The notes beneath the pieces were generated by a model that was not told where the DNA came from, made no database searches, and was given only the letters and a program-made list of their open reading frames with translations. This document shows, in pieces, positions 11,313 to 22,715 of a stretch of 64,000 nt of DNA. Made by a program: the position numbers and the translations under genes. The stretch comes from Corynespora cassiicola (lineage: Eukaryota; Ascomycota; Dothideomycetes; Pleosporales; Corynesporascaceae), in NCBI GenBank assembly GCA_022059125.1, contig JAEUWY010000023.1, forward strand, positions 1,736,001-1,800,000. The letters are read 5' to 3'. Position 1 is the first letter of the stretch; every line of letters begins with the position of its first letter.

Positions 11313-12923
11313 CTACACGAAACCCATCCGAAGTAATCGGTTTCCAAACTCTACCAAGTAATAATCCCCATACACCAAGCCGTGATTGGCGTACCGTTTC
11401 CTCGCGTTCTCGTTGTTATTTGCTGTTCCAAACTTCAACATGCCCTCAAACTTAACCCCAGGTTCCACATCCTCCGCACGGATATGTTGATACGGACCGG
11501 TTACCAGCTTAGCCTTCTCTGGCGCAAGAGCGAATGCAAGGGTGTCTTGAATGATGGCCGATGCAGCTTTGCGAAATCTCTTGGCAAGCTGAGCCTGATC
11601 GATGCTCTCTAGAGCCTGTGCTAGGACCAGCATACCGTTGGCGGCAATTACACCAGCGGATGAGTCCCGGAGAGGTTTCTCAAAATCTTCTATGGGAGCA
11701 TCAAAGTCCCAAAGTGGTACGTATCGACCCTTTGTCGTTCGCTCGCCAGCACCGTTGATTATGACCACATCAACGCACGCAGGAGCCGTGTCCAATCTGT
11801 ACAGGAAGTACTCGGCCAATCCACAAGAGGCGTGCAGGAACTGGGTATCTCTCGTCCACATGTATGTCTGAACGTAGCCTAGGATCCCCCAAGCTTGACC
11901 GCGGGCCCATGTCGATTCGTGGGCATAGCCTTGTGCAGTGAGGCGCCTCTTTAGAAGACCCGATTTGGGGTCTAAGTTTGCTACATGGCATGTTGAGTAC
12001 CATTTTCCGTTGTATGAGCCCACTGGCTTGTGCTCAACTAATTCGGGCCGTAGGTGTGACTGAAGCAAAGTCGTGGCGTGCGCCGTTGCCATCTCAGCCA
12101 AGTGGGCACCATCCGGAGAGTGCTTCGACGCATAGTATAATAGATCGAGGTTACAAAGACTGTCTATGATGACGATCATGTTGTCATTCTGGTCGACAAT
12201 CTCTATGTCTTTCTTTTTGAGAAGGTCCCAACTGCGAATAGCCTTGGCTGATGGGACATATCTTGTAGCCAAACTTGCTGCAGCACGAATAATCGAGTCC
12301 AAACTCCGCGTGTTGCCGGTAAGCTCCCAATCCGCGCGAAGAGCAGGCATAACGATGAAGCCAATGTCGTGGGTATCCGTTCGGCCAGCCATCCCGTGCA
12401 AAGGCTCTGCCCAGGTACGACACATTGTTGTAAATTGATCACGCAGATGTGTGATGTTGATGTTTTCGGAAAGCCCGTTGCTTCCAGCGAGGCCTACGCT
12501 CTGGGGAAATCTGACCAGACGCTCTAGAATCGCATACAGAGTGCCAGGAAAGAAGCCACAGGTCCAAAAGTCTGCCTCTCGCAGGTGATAACTTCCATCG
12601 CTACCCGCATCCTGTGGTACATACTCCGGAAAAGCATCCGGCAAGACCTTCAAGGCATCTTTTGCGGTTCGAAGGGCTTTGGCTATGATGTTTTCGGCGA
12701 AGAGCTCGGGCAACTGATGTTCGGGTATCGTACGGGAAGCAAATATGTCGAAGTCACCCTTCGCGTCACCAATCTCTGAAGGAGGAGTGCTGGTCAATGG
12801 TGTAGTGCCCAGCTCGGACATCTCATCGTCTCCTGACGCCGATGATGATGCTTGGATCGGGCTGTCCAAGCGAGGGGTTTCTTGGTGTTTTACTAGCTCC
12901 GTGGCATCCATGATCTCGGCCAT
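11313..12923 (-). CDS. GH88-type unsaturated glucuronyl hydrolase
   Basis: Single exon, 536 aa. GH88 enzymes remove the 4,5-unsaturated uronic acid left by polysaccharide lyases from the non-reducing end of oligosaccharides. The (alpha/alpha)6-barrel landmarks are visible: ADFWTCGFFPGTLY (~117-130), TDTHDIGFI with Asp186, VIIDSLCNLDLLYYAS with Asp254, GKWYSTCHVANLDP, and GYAHESTWARGQAWG. The two Asp motifs correspond to the catalytic aspartates of bacterial family members. The first ~60 residues are a Ser/Pro-rich extension without a signal peptide, so the enzyme is probably intracellular and acts on imported oligosaccharides. It is divergent from the MFS gene at 13489. Exact sugar specificity is not readable from sequence. 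Confidence 0.9.
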   Translation of the reverse strand: MAEIMDATELVKHQETPRLDSPIQASSSASGDDEMSELGTTPLTSTPPSEIGDAKGDFDIFASRTIPEHQLPELFAENIIAKALRTAKDALKVLPDAFPEYVPQDAGSDGSYHLREADFWTCGFFPGTLYAILERLVRFPQSVGLAGSNGLSENINITHLRDQFTTMCRTWAEPLHGMAGRTDTHDIGFIVMPALRADWELTGNTRSLDSIIRAAASLATRYVPSAKAIRSWDLLKKKDIEIVDQNDNMIVIIDSLCNLDLLYYASKHSPDGAHLAEMATAHATTLLQSHLRPELVEHKPVGSYNGKWYSTCHVANLDPKSGLLKRRLTAQGYAHESTWARGQAWGILGYVQTYMWTRDTQFLHASCGLAEYFLYRLDTAPACVDVVIINGAGERTTKGRYVPLWDFDAPIEDFEKPLRDSSAGVIAANGMLVLAQALESIDQAQLAKRFRKAASAIIQDTLAFALAPEKAKLVTGPYQHIRAEDVEPGVKFEGMLKFGTANNNENARKRYANHGLVYGDYYLVEFGNRLLRMGFV

Positions 12924-13488
12924 GCTAGTTGCGAATTCGTTGGCGAAGGTATTGTACAGGAAAGTCTACAACGAAGAGAGAATGCGTTGGCAGAAACATG
13001 AGTCCGACGGATTCCTGCGCCTCAAAAAGGCTTCGCGATACCATATTGCCACTAACCGGCGTTCCTCCGAGTATCAGCGGGTTGCATCGGATCTTCACTA
13101 CTCCGGGAACCCGGATTCACGCAAAATAATTGAATTATTCCTTCGTCCTGGAAACTGCTGTCGCGATGTAACCCTCGGACAAGGCAATGCTCCAGGCTCC
13201 GTTGCCAAGGCTCCGAGCGCAGCGACCCCTGCAAAAAGTTGCCCCCGTGGGGAGTCTAGCTGGCGGGGAAACACAAACCGGGGAAGCGAGCACCGATAAC
13301 GCCCACATCAATGCATTTCCTGGCACCACCAGTCCGGGGAAGTTAGACCTATGCAAATCCCATGATGATACCTGGATGCAGATACTTAAGCCCATGAGGG
13401 GTCTGCGCCCTGGTGGTCCCTCTCACCGTCGCATCAATAACACTCCCTCCCAGCATCGTTCTTGACTGAGTGGCACGATCACCTCGAC
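12924..13488. other. Bidirectional promoter region between GH88 and the MFS transporter
   Basis: 565 bp separate two genes transcribed outward, an arrangement that would allow joint control of oligosaccharide hydrolase and transporter. No gene is visible. Several CGG/CCG triplets are present, but no operator was assigned. Confidence 0.5.
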
Positions 13489-15325
13489 ATGGCTGAGAAA
13501 GACAACACCATCGACGTGCAGGCGAGCACGACCGAGCCCGAGCTCCTGAAGGAAGAACAGAAGAAGCCAAACGTTAGCTCTTCTACCGAGAAGCCCAAGG
13601 AACGATCTTTGTGGATCGCCTGGCTCTATATCTTCGACTGGTATCCATCGCACTATTCCAAGCAGGAGAAGAAGCTTCTGCGAAAGCTTGACTCTATTCT
13701 GCTTACGCTTTGCTGCCTGTGTTTCTACATCAAATGGCTCGACCAGAATGCCTTGTGCGTCACACCACATATTTTATCCCAAATTGATGATGCAAGTTCG
13801 CTCACACACTTTGCAGAAACAGCGCCTATGTTTCGGGCATGAAGGAAGACCTCCAGCTCAATGGAAACCAGTACGCAAATCTCAATCCGCCACACTGAAA
13901 GAATTCTGACAATACCTAGGTACTCGCTTTTCGGAACCTTCTACAACATCGGTTACCTCATTTTCGAGATCCCGAGCATGATGATCATCTCGCGTCCCAA
14001 ACTGGCTCGATACTACTTGCCGATCATGGAGACGCTTTGGTCGATCCTGACCTTCACCCAATGCCGTCTTCAGAACGAACAACAGATTTTCGGTCTCCGA
14101 TTCTTGCTCGGAGTATTGGAAACGCCCGCTGCAACTGGCAGCATCTACCTGCTTACGTCTTGGTACCGCCCCGATGAGGTCTTCAAGCGAGCTGGTGTGT
14201 GGTATGTGTCAAGCAACATTGGTGCCATGTTCAGCGGCTACCTACAGGCTGCTGCATACACCAATCTGAACGGTGTTGCCGGAATGGCAGGTAAGTTTTC
14301 TTCGGACAGTGCTCGATATCGTGCGCTCAGGGCTAACATGTTCCAGGATGGAGATGGCTTTTTATCATCGACGGTAGCATCAGTCTCCCCATTTCGATTG
14401 CCGGGTTCTTTTTGTTCCCTGGTCTTCCTACCAGCCCCAAGGTTTGGTGGTTGACGGAGGATGAGAAATCCCTTGCGATTGCACGCAAGGAGGCCGATGG
14501 CATGAAGAAGCCCGGGAAGATCGGAAGGAGGATGCTCAAGCGTGTATTCACACACTGGCACTTTTATGTCGCGGTGCTCACCTATGTTTGGTAAGACTGC
14601 CTATTCTCGAAGTGTAAACATTTCCGGGGTTGACTTGAGAACAGCTTCCAGTGCACCTCATACGTCGGTGGCCAGATGGCTCTTTGGCTCAAGCACGAGG
14701 CTGAGCTCAACGGCACCTACACTATCCAGGAAATCAACCTCATCCCCACCGGTGTCCAGGGAGTCGCCATAGTGACTGGTATTCTCGTCACTAGTTTGGT
14801 CATGATCTACCCAATGTGGATTGTGTTCTCTTGCGTCGCCTTCATGCTTCTATTCGCCAATGTCTGCCTTTTGGTCTGGGATATCCCCACTGGCTTGCAC
14901 TGTAAGTTCCATCATTTCAGCATAGTCAACACAAACTGATATGCGCAGTTTTTGTCTACTACGTTCTCGGAATGACTTCTTGTGTTACGCCCATCTTGTT
15001 CCCGTGGGTCAATCTCATCATGAAAGACGACAACGAGGCACGAAGCTTTACCACTGGTGCGATGATGACAATCGGCTGGGCTTTCTTCAGCTTCTACCCT
15101 ATCACTGTCTTCCCAGTTCTCGAGGCGCCGAAGTGGCGCAAGGGTTTCACAGTCAATACTGTATTGGTCTGCTGTTACTGGACCTTGTTCATGGTGGGCC
15201 AATTCCTCTGGCGACGCGAGATTCGCCACAAGAAGTACAACATGAGCGCGGACAGCAATGAGCACCTCGCGGATAAGGGAGAGACTGTTCACGTGGAAGT
15301 CTCAGAGAAGGAGACCAAGGCTTGA
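13489..15325 (+). CDS. MFS transporter of the Dal5/Liz1 (anion:cation symporter) type
   Basis: Six exons (13489-13754, 13817-13870, 13920-14290, 14347-14590, 14645-14901, 14949-15325) give 522 aa. The first ~55 residues are hydrophilic. The membrane part starts with [20 protein letters not shown] and continues through [38 protein letters not shown] and [15 protein letters not shown], hallmarks of the allantoate/pantothenate/vitamin permease branch with ~12 helices. The C-terminal tail is hydrophilic. Members import small organic anions across the plasma membrane. Next to GH88 and DUF2264 genes, a uronic-acid or oligosaccharide substrate is a reasonable inference but is not shown by the sequence. 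The ATG at 13489 (ACATGG context) was preferred. Confidence 0.9.
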
Positions 15326-15678
15326 ATGCGATGTCATATTCAACTACGCTGGAGCGACAGCGGTTAATCGGAGGAATCTCAAGGCGTCAGACGTTGGGAA
15401 CGGGGTATCTCAGTCTCAGAGTGACTAGATAGCACGATTACGCTCTCTTGGCTGCGCGAGATTAATGCATCGCGACGGACATTACACTCTTTGTCTGATA
15501 GAAGTCCCTGACTATTACGGACTAGCATCGTGACGATGATGGCCCGATTTTCCGAGCGATGAACGTGATCCGTGGATCCTCATGTTTTAAATCCTCCCAG
15601 GACCATCGTACGAAATGTGAAAAGCAAGCCCATTCCAACTTTCCACCGCTCTATTGATATCCACACTTACCCAAAACT
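15326..15678. other. Intergenic region between the MFS and DUF2264 genes
   Basis: 353 bp containing the 3' flank of the transporter and the promoter of the following gene on the same strand. No further feature recognised. Confidence 0.5.
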
Positions 15679-17992
15679 ATGCCCGCGCTCCCTGGTTTCT
15701 CGGACAACCCCTTCCAAACCCGATCCGATCTGGTGTGCGCCGCACTAGCCCTCCTCGAACCCCTCGAACAATACAAATCCCCCCACAACGCTCGGATCAA
15801 GATTGCCACATCCACCGGCGCCGGCTTCAGCGAGACGGCCGCCCAGCTCGAAGGCTTCGCGCGCCCCCTCTGGGTCATCGCCGACCTGCTCCGCCTGCAG
15901 GCCGTGGATGCGCTGCCCGCCCTCAGCCAAACCAGCCTCAACCTCGATTCCTGGATCCATGGCCTCAAGGCGGGGACCGACCCGGAGTCGCCAGAGTACT
16001 GGGGCGATGTGTCCGATTTCGACCAGCGCGTCGTGGAGATGGAGTCCATGGCGTACGCGCTGCTGCTCTGGCCCGATGCGTTTGTCGGCCTGGTGGACGA
16101 CGAGAGAGCGCGCACGAATCTCATCAAGTGGCTGCGCCAGATCAATCACAGCAAGATTCCGCAGAACAATTGGCACTGGTTCCGCGTCTTGGTAAATCTT
16201 GCCCTGGTGCGTACGCTCGGGGTATCGCTTGAGGAAGTGAAAGCGCACATGGAAGATAGCTTTCGCGTTCTCGATGGCTTCTATCTGAGCGAGGGGTGGA
16301 GTAGTGATGGCCTATGGGGCGACGACAGAAAGCAGGCGGATTACTATTCCGGCAGCTTTGCGATTCAGTTCGCGCAGCTTCTATTTGTGCGGTTTGCGCC
16401 TGACTACGATCCCCAGCGAACGTACCGGTACAAAACGCAGGCTGCGGAATTCGCGGCGGGTTACTGGAGGTATTTTGACCGCGATGGGGCGGCGATACCG
16501 TTTGGTCGCAGTCTGACATATCGTTTCGCTTTCGCTGCGTTCTGGGCTGCGGTTGCGATCGCAGATGTTCCTCTTCGTTCGCCATTAGCGGAGCCTGGGG
16601 CCATCAAGGGGTTGCTGCTGAGACATTTGCGCTGGTGGTCGAAGCATCCAGATATCTTCAACACGGATGGAACCCTCAACATTGGGTACACCTACCCGAA
16701 CATGTATCTCTCCGAGAACTATAACTCGCCGCAGTCGGTATTTTGGTGTCTGAAATCCTTCCTTGTCCTTGGTCTGCCAGAGAAGCATCCCTTCTGGGCT
16801 TCTGAGGAGATGCCGCACCCGCTCGACTCTCCCTTGGTCGCGAAACGTATCCCGCAGGTAAGCAGCGCTTCAAGTTTTCTACAGCTTTTTCGTATCATCT
16901 TCATGTTATAGGGCGAAGACGTCCGTTTTTGATCATATCGCATTTCCCAAAACACTCTGTGTCTGTTTATATGACCCCTCACATATGTTTTCTAACCATC
17001 CCGTAGGTAGCGATGCTCTGGCCTCCAAGACATATCATGTGCAACACGCCCGAGCACCATTTTCTGCTCTCTTCCGGTCAGATGACACAGAAGCGGCACA
17101 AAGCACGAGAGGCCAAGTACGGTAAGCTTGCTTACTCGTCCTCCTTCACCTTCAGCGTGCCGGTCGGCCCCCTTCTCGAGCAACAAGCTCTCGATTCCAC
17201 GATCGCGGTTTCGTTCACAGATGAGGAGATTTGGATGCCGAGGTGGGTCCCTTCGGATGTGCGGTGTGAGATGCTGCAGTTGGGGGGCGAGTCTGTGACG
17301 GCTTTGGCTAGCTCGTGGAAGCCCTGGAAGTACCTCGATATTGTGGTTCATACGACTTTGGTCCCATCTGTGTCGAAGTGGCCGGGGTGGCATCTGAGGA
17401 TCCATCAACTGGTTTGGAAAGACGCCGAGCTGAGGAAGACGGATGCCGCGCTCCAGTTTGTTGACGGGGGGTTTGCAGCATCGGCGCAGAATTCCCAGGA
17501 TGTGTCCATCTTTGAGCTTCCTGTCAGTTCGGCATTTCAAAAAGCAGGAGATGGATCTGTGCATGGATGGTGGCAGAATCCGAAAGAAGCTCTTGTCATT
17601 TCAGAGTCGGGCGCAAGCGGTGTCGCCGACTTGACCAGCTCTTTTACGTCAGCAGTGCATAATGGTCTACAGAGCTGCAGTGATATCATCAGAGCCGACC
17701 CTAATACGTAAGTCGATAGATGATAATTGCAGCCTTTGAGACTATACCTAACGAGCTCTTTAGGAATCTTATTGCGCAACGGACCTTGATACCATCTGTG
17801 GAACACGTCATCAGCCATAACTCCGACGAATCTAACAGGGGAAGCATCTCAATGTGGCTTGTGACTGGCGTATTTGCTGTCTCAAGTTCAAGCAATAATA
17901 TTCTGGAGGACGTATGGGCACTGTGGCATTCCAGACCCGCTGGTAAATTATCAAACTATGAGGGAAAGATTAGCTTTGGCAGTCAACGATGA
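15679..17992 (+). CDS. DUF2264 domain protein
   Basis: Three exons (15679-16857, 17007-17707, 17764-17992) give about 702 aa. The N-terminal ~390 residues look like an all-helical (alpha/alpha) toroid, with conserved-looking stretches [27 protein letters not shown] and FPYNPM-like [20 protein letters not shown]. The C-terminal ~300 residues look beta-rich. This is the DUF2264 layout, often found beside glycoside hydrolases that act on uronic acids; an enzymatic role on carbohydrates is inferred. No signal peptide is seen. Intron 1 as drawn is 149 nt, long for this window; an alternative contains a 9-nt micro-exon at 16912-16920 but needs a weak donor. The gene follows the MFS gene on the same strand. 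Confidence 0.8.
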
Positions 17993-18299
17993 GAATTTCC
18001 ACAAGCTCCATCTTGTATCTGTGTAGAATTGATATAGGGATATCACAGCATGACTAAATATCTGAGTATCTCTATATCTCAATGGATGAGCGAAATATCG
18101 ATCAGCTCACAAAAGCTTCCGTGCAAAAAGCATGCGAAAATTAATTCTATTCTTTTCGCCTATTGAGCAAATTAGTTACAACCTCGAACACAGACGTGAG
18201 TGAGCGACTGTCAATATGGAGACTTTCTTCTATCCATCTACAAGGTAATCGATGAATTTTGCTGCAGTAGCATGATCATATACGCCAGCAACTGGTCCT
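17993..18299. other. Convergent intergenic region
   Basis: 307 bp between the ends of the DUF2264 gene and the FAD oxidase gene. It is AT-rich 3' flanking sequence and may mark the border between the carbohydrate locus and the secondary-metabolite cluster. Confidence 0.5.
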
Positions 18300-19939
18300 T
18301 TAGACCTTGGAAAGTTTGAAGCCGCCGGGAACAGCTTTCTGAAAAATTCCTTCCGGGTCATACTTCTTGCTAACTTCCTTCAGCCTGCTCACGCTCTCTT
18401 CGCCATATCCGGCAAAAATGTCCTCCGTTTGATATCCGTAGTTAGTAAAGATGTACCTGTGCAAAAGCCCTTTCTCGCTAGCAGTCTTTTTGAACTTGAC
18501 CAAAAGGTCTTCGATGGCTTTGTGGATGCGCTCGTCATCGTCAGCGGAGCCCCAAGTAGGGTTGATGAGGACGACGAAGAGCGGTCCATCGGCCGGATCG
18601 ATGTCCTTGGCATTGCCTCCGGCCTTCTTGGAGTTGGTAAGCAAGGCTTTTGTCAGTGGAAAGTAGCCCAGCGTGAACGAGAAGCCTTCTGCTGACTTGA
18701 GAGGCTCGAGGGTATCAAGCCAGATCTTGTAAAGCTCTTGCATGAGGGCGACGTTGGGTTTGATAGTTATCGTAGCGTAAAAGGACCTGGACTAGTTCGT
18801 TAGCGTTTGTACTTGTATCTTAGATTGCCTTGTAGCAAATAACTAACCTGCAACCGTCCGAAGTAAACTTGGATAGCTCGTTGCAAAATTCGATATGAGT
18901 AGATGTCCGCAGCTCGCCATATCCTGGGATCGATGGAAGTGAAGTGAAGCGTTCCAGTGACGCAGGTTTCTCAACACCCTTGGTGTGGTAGAGACAGCAT
19001 GTGGCGACATTGTGTCCAAAAGCATAACCGGCACTGGACATGACATGAGTGTCCTCGTCGGTTTCGTTTTGGACAAAGTCGACTGTGGCTTGGATGAGCG
19101 GCCCCAAGCTGTCAGCCATGTGAACCGAGACTCCGCCCCACATGGGTCCTGAGGGGAACGTCTCCATCTTGAATGATGTTACTATTCCAAAGTTATTGAG
19201 GCCTCCTCTCAGCGCTGTGAAGAGGTCGGAGTTCTCCTCTGCATTTGCATGTATGACTTCACCCGAGGCAAGAACAACCTCGAAGTCGGTGACAGAATCA
19301 CATGCAAAACCACGCCGCGTTGAGAAGAAGGACATGCCACCTGATCCATAGTTAGCTCGCTACCAGTAACTGATTGAGATGAAATCAATCGAAAAGCGGT
19401 GATCGAGGCACTCGAGAGGTTATGGTTTTATGTCGAGTACTCACCGCCAAGTACGAGGCCACCAACACCGACTCTGCCAACTCGTCCCCCAGCGGCAGTC
19501 ACTCCACTCTTTTCGAGCTCCTCATATAGCGAGCCCCAGGTTTCGCCAACGCCGATGGTGACGTGCGACTTGTCTTCGGATAGGCGAATACCCTTAAGAC
19601 CTCGTAATTCCACAGTGACTCCGTTTTCAATGTTGGCACTGCCTGTCATCGCCGTCAGCCACGGTGTATCACCACGTGATTTGGAGGGGCCCTACCAGAA
19701 AAGGGCGTATGGCCAGTTCCCTTGATGGCCAGTGCAACTTCTTGTTTCACAAGCTGTGGTCGTAGTTTTTTAATCAAATTGCTCACCTCTTCGGCGTTGG
19801 TAGGTTGAGCGATGGCTGCAGGCTTGATTGCGCTCTCGAATTTAGTAAAGTAAGAACCATTGCTCTTCTCGTAAAGCTCGGTTCCGGGCAGCGCGACCTT
19901 GTCGCCCAGCACCTCTATGAGTTGGTTCTTGACCTCCAT
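18300..19939 (-). CDS. BBE-type FAD-linked oxidase, no signal peptide
   Basis: Exons 19696-19939, 19445-19642, 18848-19340 and 18300-18786 give 473 aa. The PP-loop carries His77 in IKGTGHTPFSG, the usual site of covalent 8-alpha-histidyl FAD. The FAD domain continues with GVGETWGSLYEELEK, GRVGRVGVGGLVLGG, FFSTRRGFACDSVTDFEVV and ALRGGLNNFGIVTSF. The C-terminal BBE-like end (LKEVSKKYDPEGIFQ) is present. A second covalent Cys is not evident. Such enzymes oxidise alcohols or carbon-nitrogen or carbon-carbon bonds with O2; in some clusters they set up pericyclic reactions. The N-terminus (MEVKNQLIEVLGDKV) is not a signal peptide, so it is probably cytosolic. It is divergent from the P450 gene at 20661. 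Confidence 0.9.
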
Positions 19940-20660
19940 ATAGTCGTCGATGTCCGTAGTCAGACAGAATATGTCGAGGGGGTAGTAGAATTAGAATATT
20001 AGGAGGGGGCTCGATGTGTCGAGGGAATGACACAGCACGGGAGGAGGGCGGTCGAGCCGTTGGGGGAATGACACCCGCATGTCATCGCAAGGTCTTGGCC
20101 GTGCCGCACTTACGCAGCTCGTTTAACTTTCTTGGATGCACATGCAGTACAATGTCGCAAGCCTGTACACTTGCTGAGGTCAATAGATTGCCATTACCGA
20201 CATTTCGCCCGCTGGCTCTGTACGCTCCGACCTGCATGCAGAACGGACTATTGCTGGGGTACCGCCACCCTGAATCATGCACATGGTTCTGCCGCCTCGG
20301 GCTCCGCGAAAAAAAAAACCCTGTTTCACGTACTTGCGTTTGATCTGGAAGCGAGACTTGGTCGGCGATCAGAGCCATTTTCATTCATTGCTCCGCGCGA
20401 GAGAAAACGGGTGAACTTGGTCCAGGGCATCAGCGCTAGCCCACGGCTCGGGAGGGGCGAAGCGCTTAGACTTGGCCCTTGCGCCCACCCTGCGTGACGG
20501 GCATTACAAGGGCCATGCTTCAAGTCCCACAATCTTTCCGAATCCTTTGAGATTAACGGTCATGCAACCATACCCTGTGTTTCCCAGACACTGGTTCGGC
20601 TGGTCGCCTTGTTCCGACACGGCCTGAGGGGTCGATAGCCTGCAAGTTGCTCCCACCATC
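19940..20660. other. Divergent promoter region, FAD oxidase / P450
   Basis: 721 bp between two outward genes, relatively GC-rich, with a short A-run near 20311. A CACGTG hexamer lies just inside the oxidase gene near 19673. No gene or clear operator is seen. Confidence 0.45.
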
Positions 20661-22377
20661 ATGACAATGGCCTCGAGCGATTATACAGCTAGTGTTTTGG
20701 CGGCATTCGCTGCGCTTCTCCTCTGGAGACTCTATCGATTTACCATAGTGCCTATTGCTTTTCCGAACGATCCGAAAGAGTACCCGTACTGGGTTCCTGT
20801 CGTTGGTACGTGGGCCAGAGTTCTTCGGGGCGCCCGGGCGGTCGCACCTTGTCACATAGCCTGCCAAACATGTCATTGCCCGGATCGTTGACGGATCATA
20901 GGCCACCTCAGAGCTTTTTTCCAAAACTCAAGCCGTCTGCTCGATGAATCGCGATTGTATTTCAAAGACACCCGTGAACCGTACGCACTGTCCGTCGCTG
21001 GCCAGAAGTGGTACATCATCACTTCACCCAGTGATGTAGCTTCAATCTACAAGATTAAGGATGGATCACTTTCCTACGATATCTTTGTAGAGGAAGTGAT
21101 GTATATGATAGGGATCACAAAAGATGGGGTCCGCAAGGCGTATCAGACACAAGGCGCAGATGGCAAGCCGTGCAAACACCTCGTGGGCTTGTGTAAAGAA
21201 TATCAAATCACGCAGTTGAGCCCAGGTACAAAGTTCGAGGAACTTTCATACCCAGCAGTCGATTATATCTTGAAGCATTTGGACTTTGACCGAATTCTCA
21301 AGAAGTCTAAAAGCGTCCTATCGCATCAAGGCAGAAGTATCACCGTCTCCTTGTATCACTTGATATCAGAGATCTTTATCGGGCTTGGTCAAAATGCATA
21401 CTATGGTCAGGCTTTGGGCGAAATTGAACCAGAAATGATCAACCACTTTATGATATTCGATCATCTAGCTTGGCAGGTGTTGTATCAGTATCCAAGCTTC
21501 TTGTCTGGGAAGATGCTAGGCGCAAAGACAAAGATGCATGCTGCATTCGAGCGATACTTTTCTATTCCAGTCAATGAGCGACAAGACGCAGCATGGATGA
21601 TTCTAGAGCTGGAGAAGGAGATGAAGAGATCCGGTGTGTCTCTACACGATATGTCCTTGTTCTTTTTCCAGCTGTACTGGAGGTATGCTTGCCCCTACTC
21701 CATTACGTATAGCGATTTTCATTTTAAATCATTCCAAAACGTAGAAAGCTAATTCTAGATTCCATAGTGTTTGCGGAAACATCAAGAAGGGGCCTTTTTG
21801 GATGCTTTCGTATATGCTGTTCGATCCAACCCTTCTGTCGGAGGTCCGCCAGGAAATACTTCCGGCACTATCGCCCGGAAAGATCGATATCGACTATCTA
21901 TGCAACTCTTGTCCGCGACTCGGAGCTCTCTGGGACGAAACTCTGCGCAAGACTGCCTTCGCAGCCAGCGTTCGCTTCCTGACCGAGGATGTCACCTTGC
22001 CCAGCTCGTCGCTCGTACTGCGCAAAGGGAACCGCGTAATGATGCCACAGCGCCAACTGCACTATAATAAAAATGTTTTCGGGGATGACGTTGCATCTTT
22101 CAGTTCTGGAAGGTTCCTTAAGAACCCGATATTGAAAAAGAATGGCAGTTACAGACCGTTTGGAGGCGGAGAAACACTATGCCCAGGGAGGCATCTCGCC
22201 AAAATTACGAGTTTTGCCTTTGTCGCAGTCTTGGTTGAAAAATTTGACATTCGGTTGGAAGAAAAGCACCAACAATTTCCTGTGCCGACAGAAGGAAATC
22301 CTAGCATTGGGTTAGTGGACGTTACTCCGGGAACAGATCTGAGGGTTGTGTTGCAGCCCAAGTTGTCTATACAGTAA
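20661..22377 (+). CDS. Cytochrome P450, CYP7/CYP8-like fungal class
   Basis: Exons 20661-20805, 20902-21682 and 21768-22377 give 511 aa. A membrane anchor lies at residues ~10-25 (SVLAAFAALLLWRLYRF), followed by the hinge YPYWVPVVGHLRAFF. The heme loop is FGGGETLCPGRHLA with axial Cys447. The ETLR K-helix motif (WDETLRKTAFA) and the SSGRFL region are present. The I-helix lacks the usual AGxDT and instead reads GNIKKGPFWMLSYML, as in the CYP7/CYP8 branch of atypical P450s. It should sit on the endoplasmic reticulum; the substrate is unknown. Given the cluster, oxidation of the polyketide or an isomerase/dehydratase-type reaction is possible. The gene converges on the rhodopsin-like gene. Confidence 0.92.
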
Positions 22378-22715
22378 CAAAGGAGATTTGTCGTATCAAA
22401 TACTTGCCTGCAAAATCAAGCTTAGTCATTCCATGGTTCCAGCTCTTGATCAGACCCTTCGTTTGTTTTTCCTCTCGACTACTTCTACTTTTACTGTCTT
22501 CACGGCGTGGTGATAATATTCACTGTTACGTATTGCAGAGGCCTGCTCATGTTTCTATCCATTCGCTAATAGATATTTTCGTGAAAAACCAACTGACTGG
22601 GTCCTGATTTTGGTATCATTGAGAAAAGGAAAAGAATAAAGAAAAGACCAAAACGATACGGAACATTCAAGGTTCGTACACTTCGTAATTCTCCATATCA
22701 TACATCTTAACCCCC
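22378..22715. other. Convergent 3' flanking region
   Basis: 338 bp between the ends of the P450 and the rhodopsin-like gene. AT-rich, with purine runs near 22620-22660. No further feature recognised. Confidence 0.5.
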
